Shown: one piece after another, positions 1-12,190 of the stretch
How the letters are laid out: every line of letters starts with the position of its first letter
How positions within the stretch are numbered: the first letter of the stretch is position 1
From: Hyposmocoma kahamanoa
Lineage: Eukaryota > Arthropoda > Insecta > Lepidoptera > Cosmopterigidae
Length of the DNA stretch: 64,000 nt
Assembly (NCBI RefSeq): GCF_003589595.1
Contig: NW_020653713.1
Span: forward strand, 4,974,330 to 5,038,329
Direction of reading: 5' to 3'
Notes under the pieces: model-generated
The model's database searches: none
What the model saw: the letters and a program-made list of their open reading frames with translations, nothing else
Told to the model about the DNA's origin: nothing
Translations under genes and position numbers: made by a program

Positions 1-31
1 AATTGAATATCAATTCAATAAAAATTTAATT
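1..31 (+). repeat. Family C SINE tail at left edge
   Basis: The window opens with the 'aattgaatatcaattcaa' tail that ends family C copies at about 8.2, 15.6 and 42.5 kb. Only the tail is present; the head is outside the window. Bases 32-326 hold nothing I recognise. Confidence 0.6.
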
Positions 32-326
32 AAACAACAGTAAGCAAAATAATTGTAACAATAAATAATCAAACGATACGCCATAACGTGTGCATGCTGT
101 GCTGTCACGGAATCCGTCCGTCTGTTGCAACTGAATATGTTTGCCTCCCCGCACGACATTCCCTTACGTATGGCGCTGCCTGAGCAACAATCGGTAAGTA
201 TGTTATGCTGGCCTTTCACCACGATATGGCAAGCATTGTAGCGTATGCCATCGATATGATAAGAAAAAGGATAATCACAGATCGAAATTTAAAATTCGGC
301 TTTCGTCTCGGCTTGTACAATCGTAT

Positions 327-744
327 TTAAGAGGGAGCATGCCAAAAAAGTTTTGACGTTGGCTCCGCCCAAATTTGTGAAACAAATATATGCCTGAAGT
401 TCGCATAACATGCGACAGGAGATGCTGAATAACTCTAAAATTAAAGGGATTAAAAAAAATCCGTAGTGACAGTTCTCGATCATGCATAAATATAATTAAT
501 TATCTAATTTTTGTCCTAATAACCTGTAGCATTTCGAGGATGAATCGAAAAAATGTGAAAATTAGAGGTCATTTCGTGATTTTTATCTATCGAGGAAACT
601 TTATTGTTTTATGTTTCTGATTAGTGTCTATGCTTGAATATATCGTGTAGTTACTCATACAATATTTTATTTTTAACTTTAAAGTGGATATACCCCTCTA
701 AAATCAAATCGAAGATTAGGAATTTTTCCTCTGCTCCCTCTTAA
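327..744. mobile_element. Family D MITE copy 1 (TTAA-bounded, 418 bp)
   Basis: It begins TTAAGAGGGAGCA and ends TGCTCCCTCTTAA, a perfect 13-bp terminal inverted repeat that includes a TTAA at each end. TTAA target duplications are typical of piggyBac-type transposons. No transposase is encoded, so this is a non-autonomous MITE. It is nearly identical, in the same orientation, to the copy at 12418-12869 but lacks about 35 bp near its left third. It abuts the LINE fragment at 747 on its right. Confidence 0.85.
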
Positions 745-746
745 CC

Positions 747-1040
747 TATGGGCTAGATACACCAATGTAGCTTACAATGCCCTCCGAGTACTGCACAACA
801 ATGCTTTTAGGGTATTGTTCGGTTTGCCTCGACACAGTGCGTCGGGGATGATCGCATTGGCACGCCTTGATTGTTTTTACACAACAATGCATAAAAGATG
901 TGTCTCACTAGTGCTCAGGGTGAGGGGCAGCACCAACAGTATCTTAAAAATGATTTCCAACAGGCTTGACTGCCCCTTACATCAATCACTGCTCTGCGAT
1001 TTCTAATGCTAATGGCATCGCAGAGCTGTGATTGAATGTT
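747..1040 (+). pseudogene. Non-LTR retrotransposon reverse-transcriptase fragment
   Basis: The + frame reads ARYTNVAYNALRVLHNNA, then FGLPRHSASGMIALARLDCF, then VRGSTNSILKMISNRLDC. I recognise this as the region downstream of the RT core in a common lepidopteran LINE family. It is 5'-truncated by the adjacent MITE and interrupted by stops after RLDC...CDF. A short AT-rich tail with 'aataaa' follows. It is a dead relic lying in the host gene's downstream intron. Confidence 0.75.
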
Positions 1041-2565
1041 TTAGTTAAGACTACAGTACAAAAGTAACTAAATTCAAATTATCTGAAATAAATAAAGAAT
1101 TATTATTAGATAGATAAATAGATTACTTGTTTATTTGCTGAATCACAGTACATTACAAACAAGCTTGTGACATAGGTACAATGGTAATCATAAAGAAAAA
1201 GGCTAGTCTAGGTTTGCGGGTATGGTCTGGAGTGTTATATTGTATCAGGTGTACAGTTGAGGGTACTGTGTCAGCAAAAAGGGCCCGATTGAGCATTATG
1301 CCGCAGTCCAGTCGAATTACGACGATGATTCTGCCAGGTTCTGAGGTGAGGCGGTAAAAAAGAAGTAACTAAGAATAGAGAATCAACACGGAATTAGAAT
1401 GTAAGGAATGTGGTTATAATATTAATTGTATAGGTGAATAAGTTATAAAATAAGCTATAAAACGTGGACAAGGTAACTGGAAAGAAAATAAAAAAAAGTG
1501 AAAGATGTAAATGTGTGAGTAAGTTGTGTGGATGTATAATAATTGTAAATGAATGTGTATTTTGCTTAGAGGTGTGTATTTGTGTGTAGGTATGTAAAAA
1601 ATAAGTGGAGTGTATGTGTGATTTATATATAACTATAAAACAAAGTATTTATGATTAAGGGTAATTTGTGAACTTTTGATATTTGTGTCAGACACGCGTC
1701 AAAATATTCTGTAGATTTTTTTATTGTTATTATTATGTCAGTTGACGAACGAGTGATTGGAAATTATGCAATTTAAGTGGATCCTTGTAAATAAACCCGC
1801 ATGTGATCATACGTGAAAAGTACTTTTATCACATTAAAAGTCATAAAAATAACACGGAGTATATGAAACAAATCATGTAGTATGTGAAATATATAACTCC
1901 CGTCTAAGCATGGAATAGAATAGTAGAATCTTTAAGAGTCGAAAGAACCTCAAATGGCTTTAGTTGATACAGCATAGCAGTGAAAGTGTTGAATTAATCA
2001 CCTTGGAAAAAATATATAGTAAAATTGAGGATATGTACTCTGATAAGTATACGGTGTGAAAACATGATTTTTAAAAATTTTTACGATAGAACAAAAAACA
2101 CTAACTTCATTTGAAATTTTACAAGAAAACCATGTGTTCAATATGTACTTTATATATACCATTTTTTTTTATATTAACTGTACTACATAGAACACGTATT
2201 GTATACGATATCTTATACTTTTCAAATGGGTTTAACTTTGTTTATAAAAAAAATAATTCTGAAATAAAGCCAGTGCTGGCCCTTGCAGTCACTGCCACTC
2301 GGCCTATGCAATAGAACCGATTCCGAACCGAAAAATTTGAATTCGCTGAGGTAGTAACTTTTAAGCCTCTCTGAAAAGTTGTCATTTTAAGGATGTGGCT
2401 TTTTGCCAATTATCTTCTTTATTAACTGTTTCTATTACATCTTCCGGTTTTGAAACTTAATGATCTACGGCCTAAATCTTATACCCATAATAAACCTTAT
2501 ATTTCCACATTGTCTCCTCGGAAGTCCGTATCTTAACCCCACAAGTCGATTATGTTAACACTTAC
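1041..2565. other. AT-rich non-coding stretch downstream of exon E
   Basis: No supported gene. 1500-1625 is rich in TG/GTGT. A moderately GC-richer patch at 1200-1350 has no ORF. It probably belongs to the intron that follows exon E. Confidence 0.5.
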
Positions 2566-2720
2566 CAGTTCGTTTTTCAGGGTCCCTGAACAGAACATCA
2601 GCAAGTCGCGCAGGGGGCGACCGTCCCTTGCTATTGACTGCCACCGCCGCCAGTCTGAACCTGACGTCCCATTCCAGACCTCGCACTGTCCAGGTAGGCT
2701 CTTCCGACGATAGGTTAAAT
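2566..2720 (-). CDS. Side-like receptor, exon E (second half of fibronectin type III domain)
   Basis: Last exon seen before the left edge. After 'ctttctcag' one A completes AGA (Arg) from exon D. Fifty-one codons follow: FNLSSEEPTWTVRGLEWD, then VRFRLAAVAVNSKGRS, then FRDPEKRT. One G precedes gtaagt (phase 1). WTVRGLE, the A-V-N-x-KGRS strand-turn and the closing PEKRT match the E-F-G strands of the Side-family FN3 domain and its juxtamembrane end. The next exon should carry the transmembrane helix; I saw no hydrophobic open segment with splice sites on the minus strand between 1 and 2560, so it is probably outside the window. The intron to exon D is 13,068 bp. Confidence 0.88.
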
Positions 2721-2865
2721 CTGAGAAAGAAAAGAGTGATATTTTAAACGGTTACCTATTACAAGCTAGAAACATGATTTACAGAATTTTGTTTGAATGC
2801 GTACAAATGTTGTCTACAAAGAGCAACCCCTAGAGCAACCCCTAAACGATACCCAACTTGCCATT

Positions 2866-3012
2866 ATTCGAAAAATCGTGCCCGCCATCTTGGATTTAGA
2901 AATGAGTGCCATATTCGTAATGAGCACCTCGAATACCTCGAAAATGATTCCCATATTGCATTTATTTGAAAAGTCGTGTCCGTCATCGTGTATTCAGATA
3001 TAAATGCCATTT
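2866..3012. repeat. Diverged ~100-bp tandem duplication
   Basis: A block containing 'aaaaatcgtgcccgccatc' and ending 'gagtgccat' (2866-2912) recurs in diverged form at about 2966-3012 ('aaaagtcgtgtccgtcatc' ... 'aaatgccat'). The motif resembles low-copy LINE or satellite debris; its class is unknown. Confidence 0.55.
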
Positions 3013-3059
3013 CCACATGGATTACCAAAAATAAATTTTTGAAAATTCTTGTCATTTGA

Positions 3060-3202
3060 CATTGTCGATCGACAGTTACGATCGACAAAACCGAGCATAT
3101 CTGCAGACACCCGATCGACATTGTGGATCGAGAGCAACGATCGACAAAATCGAGCAAATTTGTAGGCACCTGATCGACAATGTCGGGCAAATCTGTACGC
3201 AT
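3060..3202. repeat. 59-bp tandem repeat rich in GATCGAC
   Basis: Two full 59-bp units (3060-3118, 3119-3177) plus a partial third unit to about 3202. Each carries two to three GATCGA or CGATCGAC motifs, then 'aaaatcgagca' and a 'ctg.aggcacc' block. ORFs on the minus strand across it are products of the repetition. Confidence 0.8.
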
Positions 3203-5159
3203 CTTTAATATAATGATGAGTTAAGCAAGATACAATTTCCCCACTTTTGAGGGAAATGTTATTCCATGGCATCATTATTTGTATATTTGTGTGCGTGCCG
3301 ACGAGCGTAAATACAAGTTGCTTACGCCTACATGAATTTGATTTTTGCCTCACTTGTGACAGTTCGTTTGATATGAAACTATCATTCTATGCGTTATTAT
3401 TCTATGTATAGGAGCATTAAAAATAGAAGTAATCGAATACTTACAAATTGACTCTTTAAGTTTAATGTTACGTGCCTTTATTGGTTACTCTACATATCAA
3501 CTGGTTACTTTTTTGTTATTACAACTCACAACTTTAATTTTTACAAAAGTTCATGGGTACATTTAAATTAAGTACGTATTTTAAACATATCAAATTAAGT
3601 ATAAATAGATGTATTTTTCGTACGAAACAAAATGTCTCAACTACCTACATTTACTGTGTCCGGACGATAAATATAAATAAAGTGACTATTGTTCACGCGC
3701 TGGGAATTCAAGTGTCTTTTCACACTCGGCGATTTTATTTCATTACTTCTACAAAACGTCACGACACGGAAGAAACAAACAATGGAAGTGGGTTAAGCGT
3801 CGATTACTATCAGATGATATCAGATGACGATGTCGCCATAACTCACACATTCTTAATTTGAAATAGGTAGGTACTACAAAATCTCGACAGCGATTGGTTG
3901 TAGTTTCAAATTTAAAAATAAATAACAAATTCTAGATTGTTATTATAATTTAAACTTTACTCTGTTAGCATTGAAAGTTCAATACCATCAATACCTATTA
4001 TTGCAAGTTACGACGTTTTCACATTATATTGACGTTTCAATCAATGTGCTGCCATCTAGAGGTTGATTCTGAACGACGACGAATTGGAGTTATTAATTTA
4101 GTTCTCCAAAAACAAGCAACCATATTGCAGGGCTATAAGCTTTACTTTCGTTTCTTGTGACAAAAAAATGATTTCGATTAACAGAAAATTGAAAATTTAT
4201 TAAAATAACACTTACCGATGATATGAAATACCACCATTGGTAATATTTCTGGTCAATCATCATTCGATCATTTTTGGATTCCAAAACAGCTCATTAATGC
4301 ATTTTTAGGATTTTAGAGAATTTGCACGAAAGAACGATACAACCATACCGTACAAAGCCAAAATGGCGAATTGAGCTTAAAGTATGGACAATAGTCCATA
4401 TAGTGGTCACGCGTGTGATGCCAACTAACCACTACTACTAGTATTTATTGTGATATGAGTCGCGACGACTATACTTGAAGTTTACGAGCATTAATTACAA
4501 GTAAAACAGGTACTTAGTAACAAGCTCGTGAACTTTTTTAATATGTATAACGCGACAGATAAAAAGGAACAATATTAAAAGAGTATTGTTTTCAGCAATC
4601 TACCACACGACGTGTTGTGACAACAATCGGCTAGTGTAAACAAACTCTAAACTAAATTACTAAGCACAACACATTTAGATAAACACTGTACTTAGAGACC
4701 GCATGTTTGTGAACTTTGTGAACTGCAATTTCTTTTTATTTACTCGTAAAGGGTAGAAAGGCTATTTACTTAACTAGTGAAAGATAGTGGGCGACAGACA
4801 GAAACGAAACTTTAGGCTCTACTTACATTACAGCGGAACGGATTGGAACTAATTTTTGTAACAATATGTACATACCATAATTAATTTTAGGTCAATTACG
4901 TAACGCACAAATTAGACATTAGACGATAGTTGCGGGAATTCCCGTGGCTGAGCGAGAATTCTTCAAAAGAAGCGCAACAATTGACAAGTTCATCATGTTA
5001 TGTAATAATATTTTGTTACAAAAATTCTCTCCCATTTCCTTCCGTGGCAATTTACATTCACATTCAGTGTTCTATAGAATTGCGAATGTAGCAGATTCTA
5101 CTGATCTTTTACACTAAGACGAATTTTCAATTGAATCAATCACAACATGATTCATTCAT
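3203..5159. other. AT-rich intron sequence
   Basis: No convincing coding or repeat structure. Short ORFs at 3553-3861 and 4093-4284 show no recognisable motif, signal peptide or biased codon use. Confidence 0.5.
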
Positions 5160-5405
5160 TTAGTAGTAGTGGAGTTCCATCCATAAGAGTTGCAGTGCCA
5201 CTCAGAGCTTAAATCGCAAAGATCTGAGGGGCACTGCCACTACGCATGTCATCCTGAGACATAAGTTAACAAATCCTGTAATTTCACCAGCACCCTTACC
5301 ATTCAAAACCGGAACACGCTGACACTACTGCTCGGCGGCAGAAACAGGTAAGATGGCAGTACTTCCCTGGACGAACCCTTTCACAAGGAGCTCTAGTGCT
5401 TATAC
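5160..5405 (-). mobile_element. Family A SINE-like copy, truncated
   Basis: It contains the family A core in reverse: 'ttgcagtgccactcagagct', 'aatcgcaaagatctgagggg', 'aatttcaccagcaccctta' and 'ctggacgaac'. The left end has a short piece of the opposite (5') terminus, suggesting rearrangement. Bases 5406-6132 are otherwise featureless. Confidence 0.75.
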
Positions 5406-6132
5406 TTCAATGTCTCAAATTACATGTCCGGAAATATACTCCCTTGGTATAACGTATATCTCTTAACATCTAGCTACTCGCTTCCAGGAAAACCGTGTCT
5501 TTAATTTTTCAAAGCAACGTTAACAAAGTTAATATGTAACACCGTCCAAAAGGAAAAACCAGGTCAAGGATTCCATTAACCTATGAGCATGTATGAAGAA
5601 GATGCGTGTTGACGAGATGAAAGATGTATACCAGGATCTTAGCAGAAGTCTGTGGAATCTGCTTACTCCGATGGGAGTAGGGCATGAAATGTATATAAAG
5701 TATATCTAATAAACCAAGTATTACACGCAACATTTACTTAACCACATTCCGTTTACCACATTCGCAATGTGCAACGACCCTAACAGAGGTGATGAAAGTG
5801 CTTCTAAAAATAATAACCATTCTCGGCGAAAATGTCACACAGCCCGTCACACAAGTTGAACTTTTCCACAAAAAGTTCACAAGGGAACTCAATGGGAATA
5901 TAATTAGAATGTAAACTGAGCAGTCGACTGTATCTAACTTTCGCCTTACCTTAGGAGGGTTATAATGAGTTTAATTGTTGTTTCAATTTGCTTTTAAAAG
6001 TTTTATGCGTGTAAAAGTTGATATTGTCGCCTTAATTTAACCGTTTATATTTTTTTAATATACGACGGCATTCTATTGGGGCACATGTATGATAGTGGAC
6101 TCTATCTGACTGAAGACACACTGACGCAAAGC

Positions 6133-6524
6133 TTGTTATGGACCGGCGGCGTGTAGCTTACCATCAGGCGCACGACTTGTTCGTACTTGATATTATAAAA
6201 AAAAATTGAAAAAATGTGATGTGTATTGCCTGGTTAACAATTAAGTTTTTTTTTATAATACTAAGTGACGGGAGGATCAAGTCGTGCGCCTGGTGATAAT
6301 AGACAGGCCTGTCCATAACAGTTACAACGCCACTCAGAGTTTTAAATCGCAAAGATCTGACGGATATTGCCACTGCGACTGTCGCCCTGAAATACAAGTG
6401 GACTAGTCCCATGTACCTGTAAATTCACCAGCATCCTTAACCTTCAAAACTGAAACGCAGTAACGGTTACATTACTGCTTGGCGGCAGAAATAGGTAAGG
6501 TGACAGTACTACCCTGGACGAACG
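6133..6524. mobile_element. Two family A copies in inverted arrangement
   Basis: 6133-6206 is a + oriented 3' end ('gtgtagcttaccatcaggcg', 'cacgacttgttcg', then A-rich). 6246-6524 is a nearly full copy in minus orientation starting 'ttttataatactaagtgacg'. The two tails face each other with a 40-bp gap. Bases 6525-6961 hold nothing recognised. Confidence 0.8.
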
Positions 6525-6961
6525 AAAGTGTCTTTATAAGCGTAAAAAAATATGGTTCCATTTTGCGTGAACAAAATTTCCAGTATATTCAATTTAGTTT
6601 GATTGTTGTTCATTTATCGGCGTTTTTTGTTCAAAAATAGTAATAAAACGGTAGTCATCAAATATTTACTGTTTTTATTAAAATTTTATAGAAAACCTAA
6701 TCAAAACAACGCAGTGATTGATTGGCATTATTTGTTTGCGATGCGAATAAACATGAGTTTCCGTTTTTATCTGAATTTGTGTTTTTAGTTTAAATTTAAT
6801 TCTATAGCCATTTTAAACTACCAACATTGTTCGATCCTAATTTGGTAACTAACTAATCAAATTCAATAGCATTTCGGAGACACGTTATATTAACTAACAA
6901 TAGTGGTGTATTTAATTTATTAGTATTAAATTAAACAGCTCCAAAATAATGCGGGCTTAAA

Positions 6962-7657
6962 TCGACTCATCCGTAGAACAAAGACCTATGCGCAAGACTG
7001 CTTATTCTAAGAACATTATACATTTCGTTCGCTGTTCTTAGCTGTGGATATAAGATCGACCGTTGATCGATTCTATATTTTCCAAACGAAATAATACATA
7101 AAATTCTGAAAACACCTATAGGCCTTATTAACAGATTTCAAAAAAGGAAGAGGTTCTCAATTCGACTGTATGTGTTTTTGTATGTACGTTACGCGATAAC
7201 TCCGGTACTTGTGAACCGATTTTCATGATTCCTTTTTTGTTGGAAAGGGGGTACTTCCATAGTGGTCCCATTTCATTTTGAAGAAAATCATCCACCTCTC
7301 ACGCATGAAGATTCATTTTTATAAATAGCGCCTAAATTTTACTTAAAGTGCAATTATTTTAATGGTTGATTTTGCTATTTCTCCAATTCAAGGCGTTTCT
7401 CTCTCAATATACTTTGAGTAGTGAGAACCGACTCATTATGTCAAGTCCTGTATAGTGGCGAATTTAAGGATATTTCAATAAAATTTAGAAAATAGACGTA
7501 ATTCCACGTACTTTTGAGGTCGGTTTTTTTTACTAAAAAAACCGACCTCAACCTCTCGATCGAATCGACCTCTGTACTGTTTTGAATAACGAGATTGTAT
7601 GTATTTATCCTCTTTTCGTTGTATAATCACATCGGACTCTGTTCTTCGATGAGTCGA
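6962..7657. mobile_element. Family E MITE copy 1, split by a nested family B element
   Basis: It starts TCGACTCATCCGTAGAACAA and ends CTCTGTTCTTCGATGAGTCGA, inverted repeats of about 22 bp. The body matches the copy at 44587-44844. Between the shared 'ataggcctt' and 'ttttgaataac' lies a family B element (about 7128-7551). No coding capacity. Confidence 0.83.
7128..7551 (+). mobile_element. Family B repeat nested in family E
   Basis: It begins 'aacagatttcaaaaaagga' and ends 'cttttgaggtcggtttttt', with body motifs 'gttacgcgataactccgg', 'ttggaaagggggtac' and 'aataaatttagaaaatag'-like sequence. The right end is a perfect inverted repeat: 17-bp arms at 7514-7530 and 7535-7551 with a 4-nt spacer. 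This indicates an extra inverted terminus. Confidence 0.8.
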
Positions 7658-7767
7658 AATATTCGATCAAAAGGAGCCCACATTTATGCTTAAGTTTCAA
7701 GACAGTAAACATTGAATAAAATTTAAATTTAATTGTGAGTTCTTTGATTTGTTTCTGCGATTATTAT

Positions 7768-7890
7768 ACATAGGAAATGAAACTATTTCTTCGTATCTAA
7801 ATCTCATATATGTATTTGTTTTTTTTTTGTTCAAACAAACCAACGTTTCGGGTTCTTTACAGGTCATGGCTTTTTGAGACGGTAAAGTCA
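7768..7890 (+). repeat. Family G repeat fragment
   Basis: It contains 'caaacaaaccaacgtttcgg' followed by 'gttctttacaggtcatgg'. Related copies occur at about 44.9, 52.5, 54.9 and 60.2 kb. I recall similar sequence as widespread in Lepidoptera but cannot assign a class. Confidence 0.55.
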
Positions 7891-7970
7891 CGTTATGCAA
7901 ACCTATTTTTCACTACAGTTACAAATGTTATAACTATAGAAAACTTATTTTCACCTTGTCGTTACAAATC

Positions 7971-8300
7971 AAATCCGAAGATCTGCAACAAGCGCATAGA
8001 AAAATTCGTAAGGTCCGCTGGTTCGTTCCGTGGCTTGTTTGTATAGCGTACAGTTGACATAGCGTCTGGCACTATTTGCTGGAATACGTTGGTTCGAATC
8101 CGGCCGGATCGAAAGAATTTTTCTGAGTGTTCGATCTTTGTATTAATAATTATAACAAACTAGTGGAGTAATTTTACAAAAAATAATTGAATATCATGGT
8201 GGTGATACATCCTGACGTTCAATAAACTTAATTACAATTATTAATGCGACATCTATAGTCAGCTACTGGTAGCTGTAAAGGTACCAGGCTGGGAGAAGAA
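7971..8300 (+). mobile_element. Family C tRNA-related SINE
   Basis: Order: 'aaaattcgtaaggtccgctg', 'ttccgtggcttg' (A-box-like, disrupted by an insertion), 'agcgtctggcac', B-box-like 'ggttcgaatccggccgg', 'tttgtattaataattataac', 'aactagtggagtaatttta', then the 'aattgaatatca' tail. The 'gtagctgtaaaggtacc' segment to the right also recurs at other C copies. Confidence 0.75.
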
Positions 8301-9713
8301 ATTGATTTCTCACAGATGGTGTTATGGCCAAATAGTCGTTAAAAACTTTTTTTTTAATTTTACAAAGAACATTCCAATTTACTCTATATATGTTTTATTT
8401 TATTTTATAATAACAAAATTGATTTTATTATTAATTGGTTTTATTATTAAATATAATGGAAATTATAATATACTTCCGGACACATAGCTCGAGCCACCTC
8501 GCCTCTTGTCTTAAAAGGGCTAGAATACAAAAATAGTGTTATCGTTGAAGAAAAACTTTCCTCTGGTTTTGCAAATTCAAATTCCTAACAAGGATTTATG
8601 GAAAAGATGTTTAGTATACTAGTTTCATAATTGCTTAATAGTTTTTGATCAAACAAACATTGTTTAAGTTTAAGGCATTTAACACTGAAAATGCGAGATG
8701 ACTCGAATTATGTGCCTGGGAGTGTAATAGTGAAACATATTACTTGGGATTGCAATTGTTGCACCAAACTTTATTGGCGACTACAGTTGCCATCATAAAC
8801 AATACCGCCGCTGTCAACTGTTCTTCCGCTAATTTTAGTGCGGTACCTCTAATCGCCTTCAATTTATTGCATAACAGGTAATCACTTGAAATTAACGGAC
8901 ATCCATAACAAGCAACGATAAAATAGAAAATAAATGTCAAAATTACAACTTGTGGCGCGATTGTTGCCGTTGAGCGTTAAATTTTCAGAAATTTCCGCTG
9001 CAATAAATGCTATTATATTATATATTTTTGCAATTATGTCTGCTGATGAAAAATCTCAAACAATATGAATTTTTATAAAATGAAATTAATAGTTAATTTT
9101 CTTAAAGTCACCATTTTGTAAACTAACAACACGTTGAGAACAATTCAAGTTAAGGAATTGGGTGATCTACAGACTATCCCGGTTACAGCGTCGGATTAAG
9201 GTTACCATATTATAGTCATAGGATTTCCATAGAAAACCAAATTACAAGTCGATCGATCGGACTAAAATAAATACTTGCCTGCGTGCCTACTCAAAAGTTC
9301 ATATTAATAGGTTTACGATGTTAAGGAATTCACCTGACGATATTTAAGAGCGGCTACTCATTATACTAATTATCATACATTTACTTGAACTGAACTCGAA
9401 AGAACAAGCCGTAAACATTCAAATTAATTGAAAACTGTCACTCATTAGGAAGGAATTAAACATGGAACGATAAACGACGAGCTCCTTCGCGTACCTATTA
9501 CGTATTCGACGTGCAAAGATGCTAATTCATAATTAAGCATGGAAAATGTTTAATGAAGCTCGACTGTTTACACGAATTCTCACTTTGTACTTGTACAATG
9601 TGAGATTACACCCCACCCCACAAGTTACGTGTAACTAGAACAAACAACAAGCAAACAACAGTGTGAACAGTGAACAATTTTTCATCGCAAATAACAAATT
9701 GAACTGAACAGCT
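8301..9713. other. Intron sequence without recognised features
   Basis: Very AT-rich at 8330-8470. The remainder has only short ORFs lacking motifs. Confidence 0.5.
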
Positions 9714-10250
9714 TTTAAGTCTGTATAAAGCACAAGTTCGATCGTGTATACTGGAGTACTGCTGCCACCTTTGGGAAGGCTCTGCCCATTACCAGTTAGC
9801 AGCATTAGACTCGGTGGAGCGAAAACCAAAGCGATTATTAACAATAATTCTCTTGTGGAGTCGAAGTTACAAAATCTTGGACACAGCAGAAAAGTAGCCT
9901 GCTTGTCGATTTTCTATCGTATACTTTCGGGGAGTGTGTGCAGGAACTTTTCAATTTAGTTCCATTCTCACCGTTCCTCCTTCGCTCGACTAGAAGGTCC
10001 AGAATACTCCATCCTTATGTCGTCGATATACCACCTATTCGCACTAAGCGCTTTGCTTCCTTTTTTCTGATGCGTACGGCAAAGGAATAGAATACTGTAC
10101 GGCATCTGTGTTTCCCGAAAAGTACAATTTGGGGCTGATCAAGGCTAGAACGAATAGGTATTTTTTAGCCAAACGCGTCACATCGTCGCTTAACATCAGG
10201 TGAGATTGTGGCTGAGCGTGTGTCTATTATATATTAAAAAAAATTCGACG
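9714..10250 (+). pseudogene. jockey/CR1-like LINE 3' fragment
   Basis: The + strand retains the C-terminal part of a retrotransposon polymerase with frameshifts: 'YCCHLWEGSA'-like text, 'SLVESKLQNLGHSRKVACLS', 'FYRILSG', and later 'LIKARTNRYF'. It ends 'aacatcaggtgagattg' and an A-rich tail near 10240. It aligns in order with the fuller copy at 56.8-58.0 kb. No intact ORF. Confidence 0.75.
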
Positions 10251-10255
10251 CTGCC

Positions 10256-10376
10256 CTAACATTCATAGTAATAACAATAAGTAGGCCATACAAATATTTC
10301 TCCCGGCTCGGTAATCAAACTCGAGACCTCTGCGTGGTAGCTCAGCCAGGTAACCGTTCGGTCACGGAGGCAGTTA
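10256..10376 (-). mobile_element. tRNA-related SINE (second type)
   Basis: On the minus strand it begins 'ctgcctccgtgaccgaacgg' (A-box region), followed by 'gaggtctcgagtttgatta' (B-box-like), then a short body. This is the layout of tRNA-headed lepidopteran SINEs. It lies next to the LINE tail. Confidence 0.6.
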
Positions 10377-12011
10377 AAAATTCATAAGTTTATGATTGAG
10401 TTTAAAATTAGTACCAGTGATGCTTCAAAACCACACAACAATAAAGACAATAGGAGTATTTATTTTTCTATGATCGATCAGCGCCTTCTGTGCATAATAT
10501 GGGATTTTGACCTTTTTCTTAGTAATTATGTAGATTGACAGTCCTTTAGAGTTACTTATTGGTATATGTTTTATTTGACGGAGTAAAATGACAAGTTCAT
10601 TGTTGAAAAGTGCAGCCCGCTTGCGAGCAGCTAGTGATTGTAGTCGATAAATATTCTGTCGACTATCGACTGAATATTGGTCACGCTTATGGAATAAATA
10701 GCCGAACTAGTTTCATTTCAATCATCCTCTACCCATAATTCATTCAATTACTGAGCACAAGTTCATTTGAATTGTCAAATTTTTGTAAGTTCATACATAC
10801 ATACACTATATTTAGAATTATGTTTATGAAAAATACAATGATGACATATCGTCGCCGTATTTTCTCAAACTCGTTCTTAAAGCATAAAGTAACTGAAATG
10901 CAAAAAATGCGTTGTATATACAAATTTTCAGGCTGATTTCACATCACATTTCTCTCATATTCACGCACTGGCTTTTCGCACACACCTATACTTAAGGTAA
11001 TGCATACAAATGAACACCACAATCACACAATTGATAAGAAAATTAAAATAAATATAATTTTATACGATACGTGTTTGAGAAATCGATGTTTCGATCGATG
11101 TAAAATCGATGTTTTGAAGTTTTTCATTTTAATTTAATATAGGTAATCAAATCCTGCAATTCTTGTTAATACGTATATGAACAAAAATTGATCTCGATTA
11201 GTAGGCCAACTGTCAACTGTCAAAATAAGAATAAATAAAGCAATAACGTTATTACTATTCTTTAGAACGTTCGTAATATTGACAATAATTCAGCATTTTT
11301 GGCAAAATTTCATCTTCCTTCACATTCTATCGATAAAACTATCGACAACAACTACATAACTATTTAAAATTTTATGAAAATTCTACAAATGTCATTTTAC
11401 TCCGTCTTCAAAAAAGACAAACTATAACTTCACTTCACCTTCAACCAATAGCACGATATACTTTATGTCATAATGGTCATAGCACTTTAGTCTGCTATCC
11501 AGTACAAATGCATTCTACGATAAACGATTTCAAATATATACAATACACTTTGCTGTATACGACGAGCACGTAAAATTGAACATGTCGAATATACACAGAT
11601 CCTTTTGAAAAATTGCTTTCGTTTTACTTTAGCATCACATATGAACAAGTCTTTGATGTTGAAGAGTATTGTTTACCTTTGAAGTAACGTATTCGCATCA
11701 CAATATATTTCTTATGAAAAACTTGGGAATGTCATATTATTATGTTCCAGGTTTACTTTGCAAAATAGATATTTTTTTTTTATTATAATAATTATAAGTT
11801 TTTATTATCATTAATGGTAATTTATGTACATTTTTTTTTTAATTCATTTATTAAAAAAAATTATCTCCCGCCAAACTGGAAACAGTTTGTTGGCGAGCAC
11901 GCTCTCACACATTATATGTTAATTCTTAATTAATGAATTAATAGCGCACAATAAAAATAACAAACAACTAATATAATTAATATAACTAAACTTAGACTTA
12001 ACTTCTACTAA
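10377..12011. other. AT-rich intron sequence
   Basis: No supported gene. Runs of T/A at 11770-11870. Scattered ATCGAT motifs near 11080-11110 have no clear architecture. Confidence 0.5.
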
Positions 12012-12190
12012 CTATCCTAATAATATATTTTTTAATTTAGATTTTAAAATTAGAACACTACTTACTGGATTTTTCCTAAGGATACCTATATTATTAAAAA
12101 TATGTGGTACCAGATATTTGTTTAGACTTCGTCCGTAATAATTGACAGTTCGAGGTTGCACAAACTTTCCTTCACGAACCCTCCTAGTAG
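12012..12190 (-). pseudogene. Non-LTR retrotransposon polymerase C-terminal fragment
   Basis: The minus frame reads RRVREGKFVQPRTVNYYGRS, then LNKYLVPHIFNNIG, then LKSKLKNILLG and a stop. The 'YGRxSLxYLVPxIFN ... LKxxLLG-stop' ending is typical of jockey-type RT proteins, as I recall them. It is 5'-truncated; the AT-rich sequence to its left (11870-12011) may be its 3' UTR. Confidence 0.65.

Noticed and set aside
1..2560. Transmembrane exon of the Side-like gene
   Set aside because: No minus-strand segment combines a hydrophobic run with suitable splice sites; it is probably off the left edge.
3060..3202. CRISPR-like array
   Set aside because: The repeat is a contiguous 59-bp tandem without unique spacers, in a eukaryotic intron.
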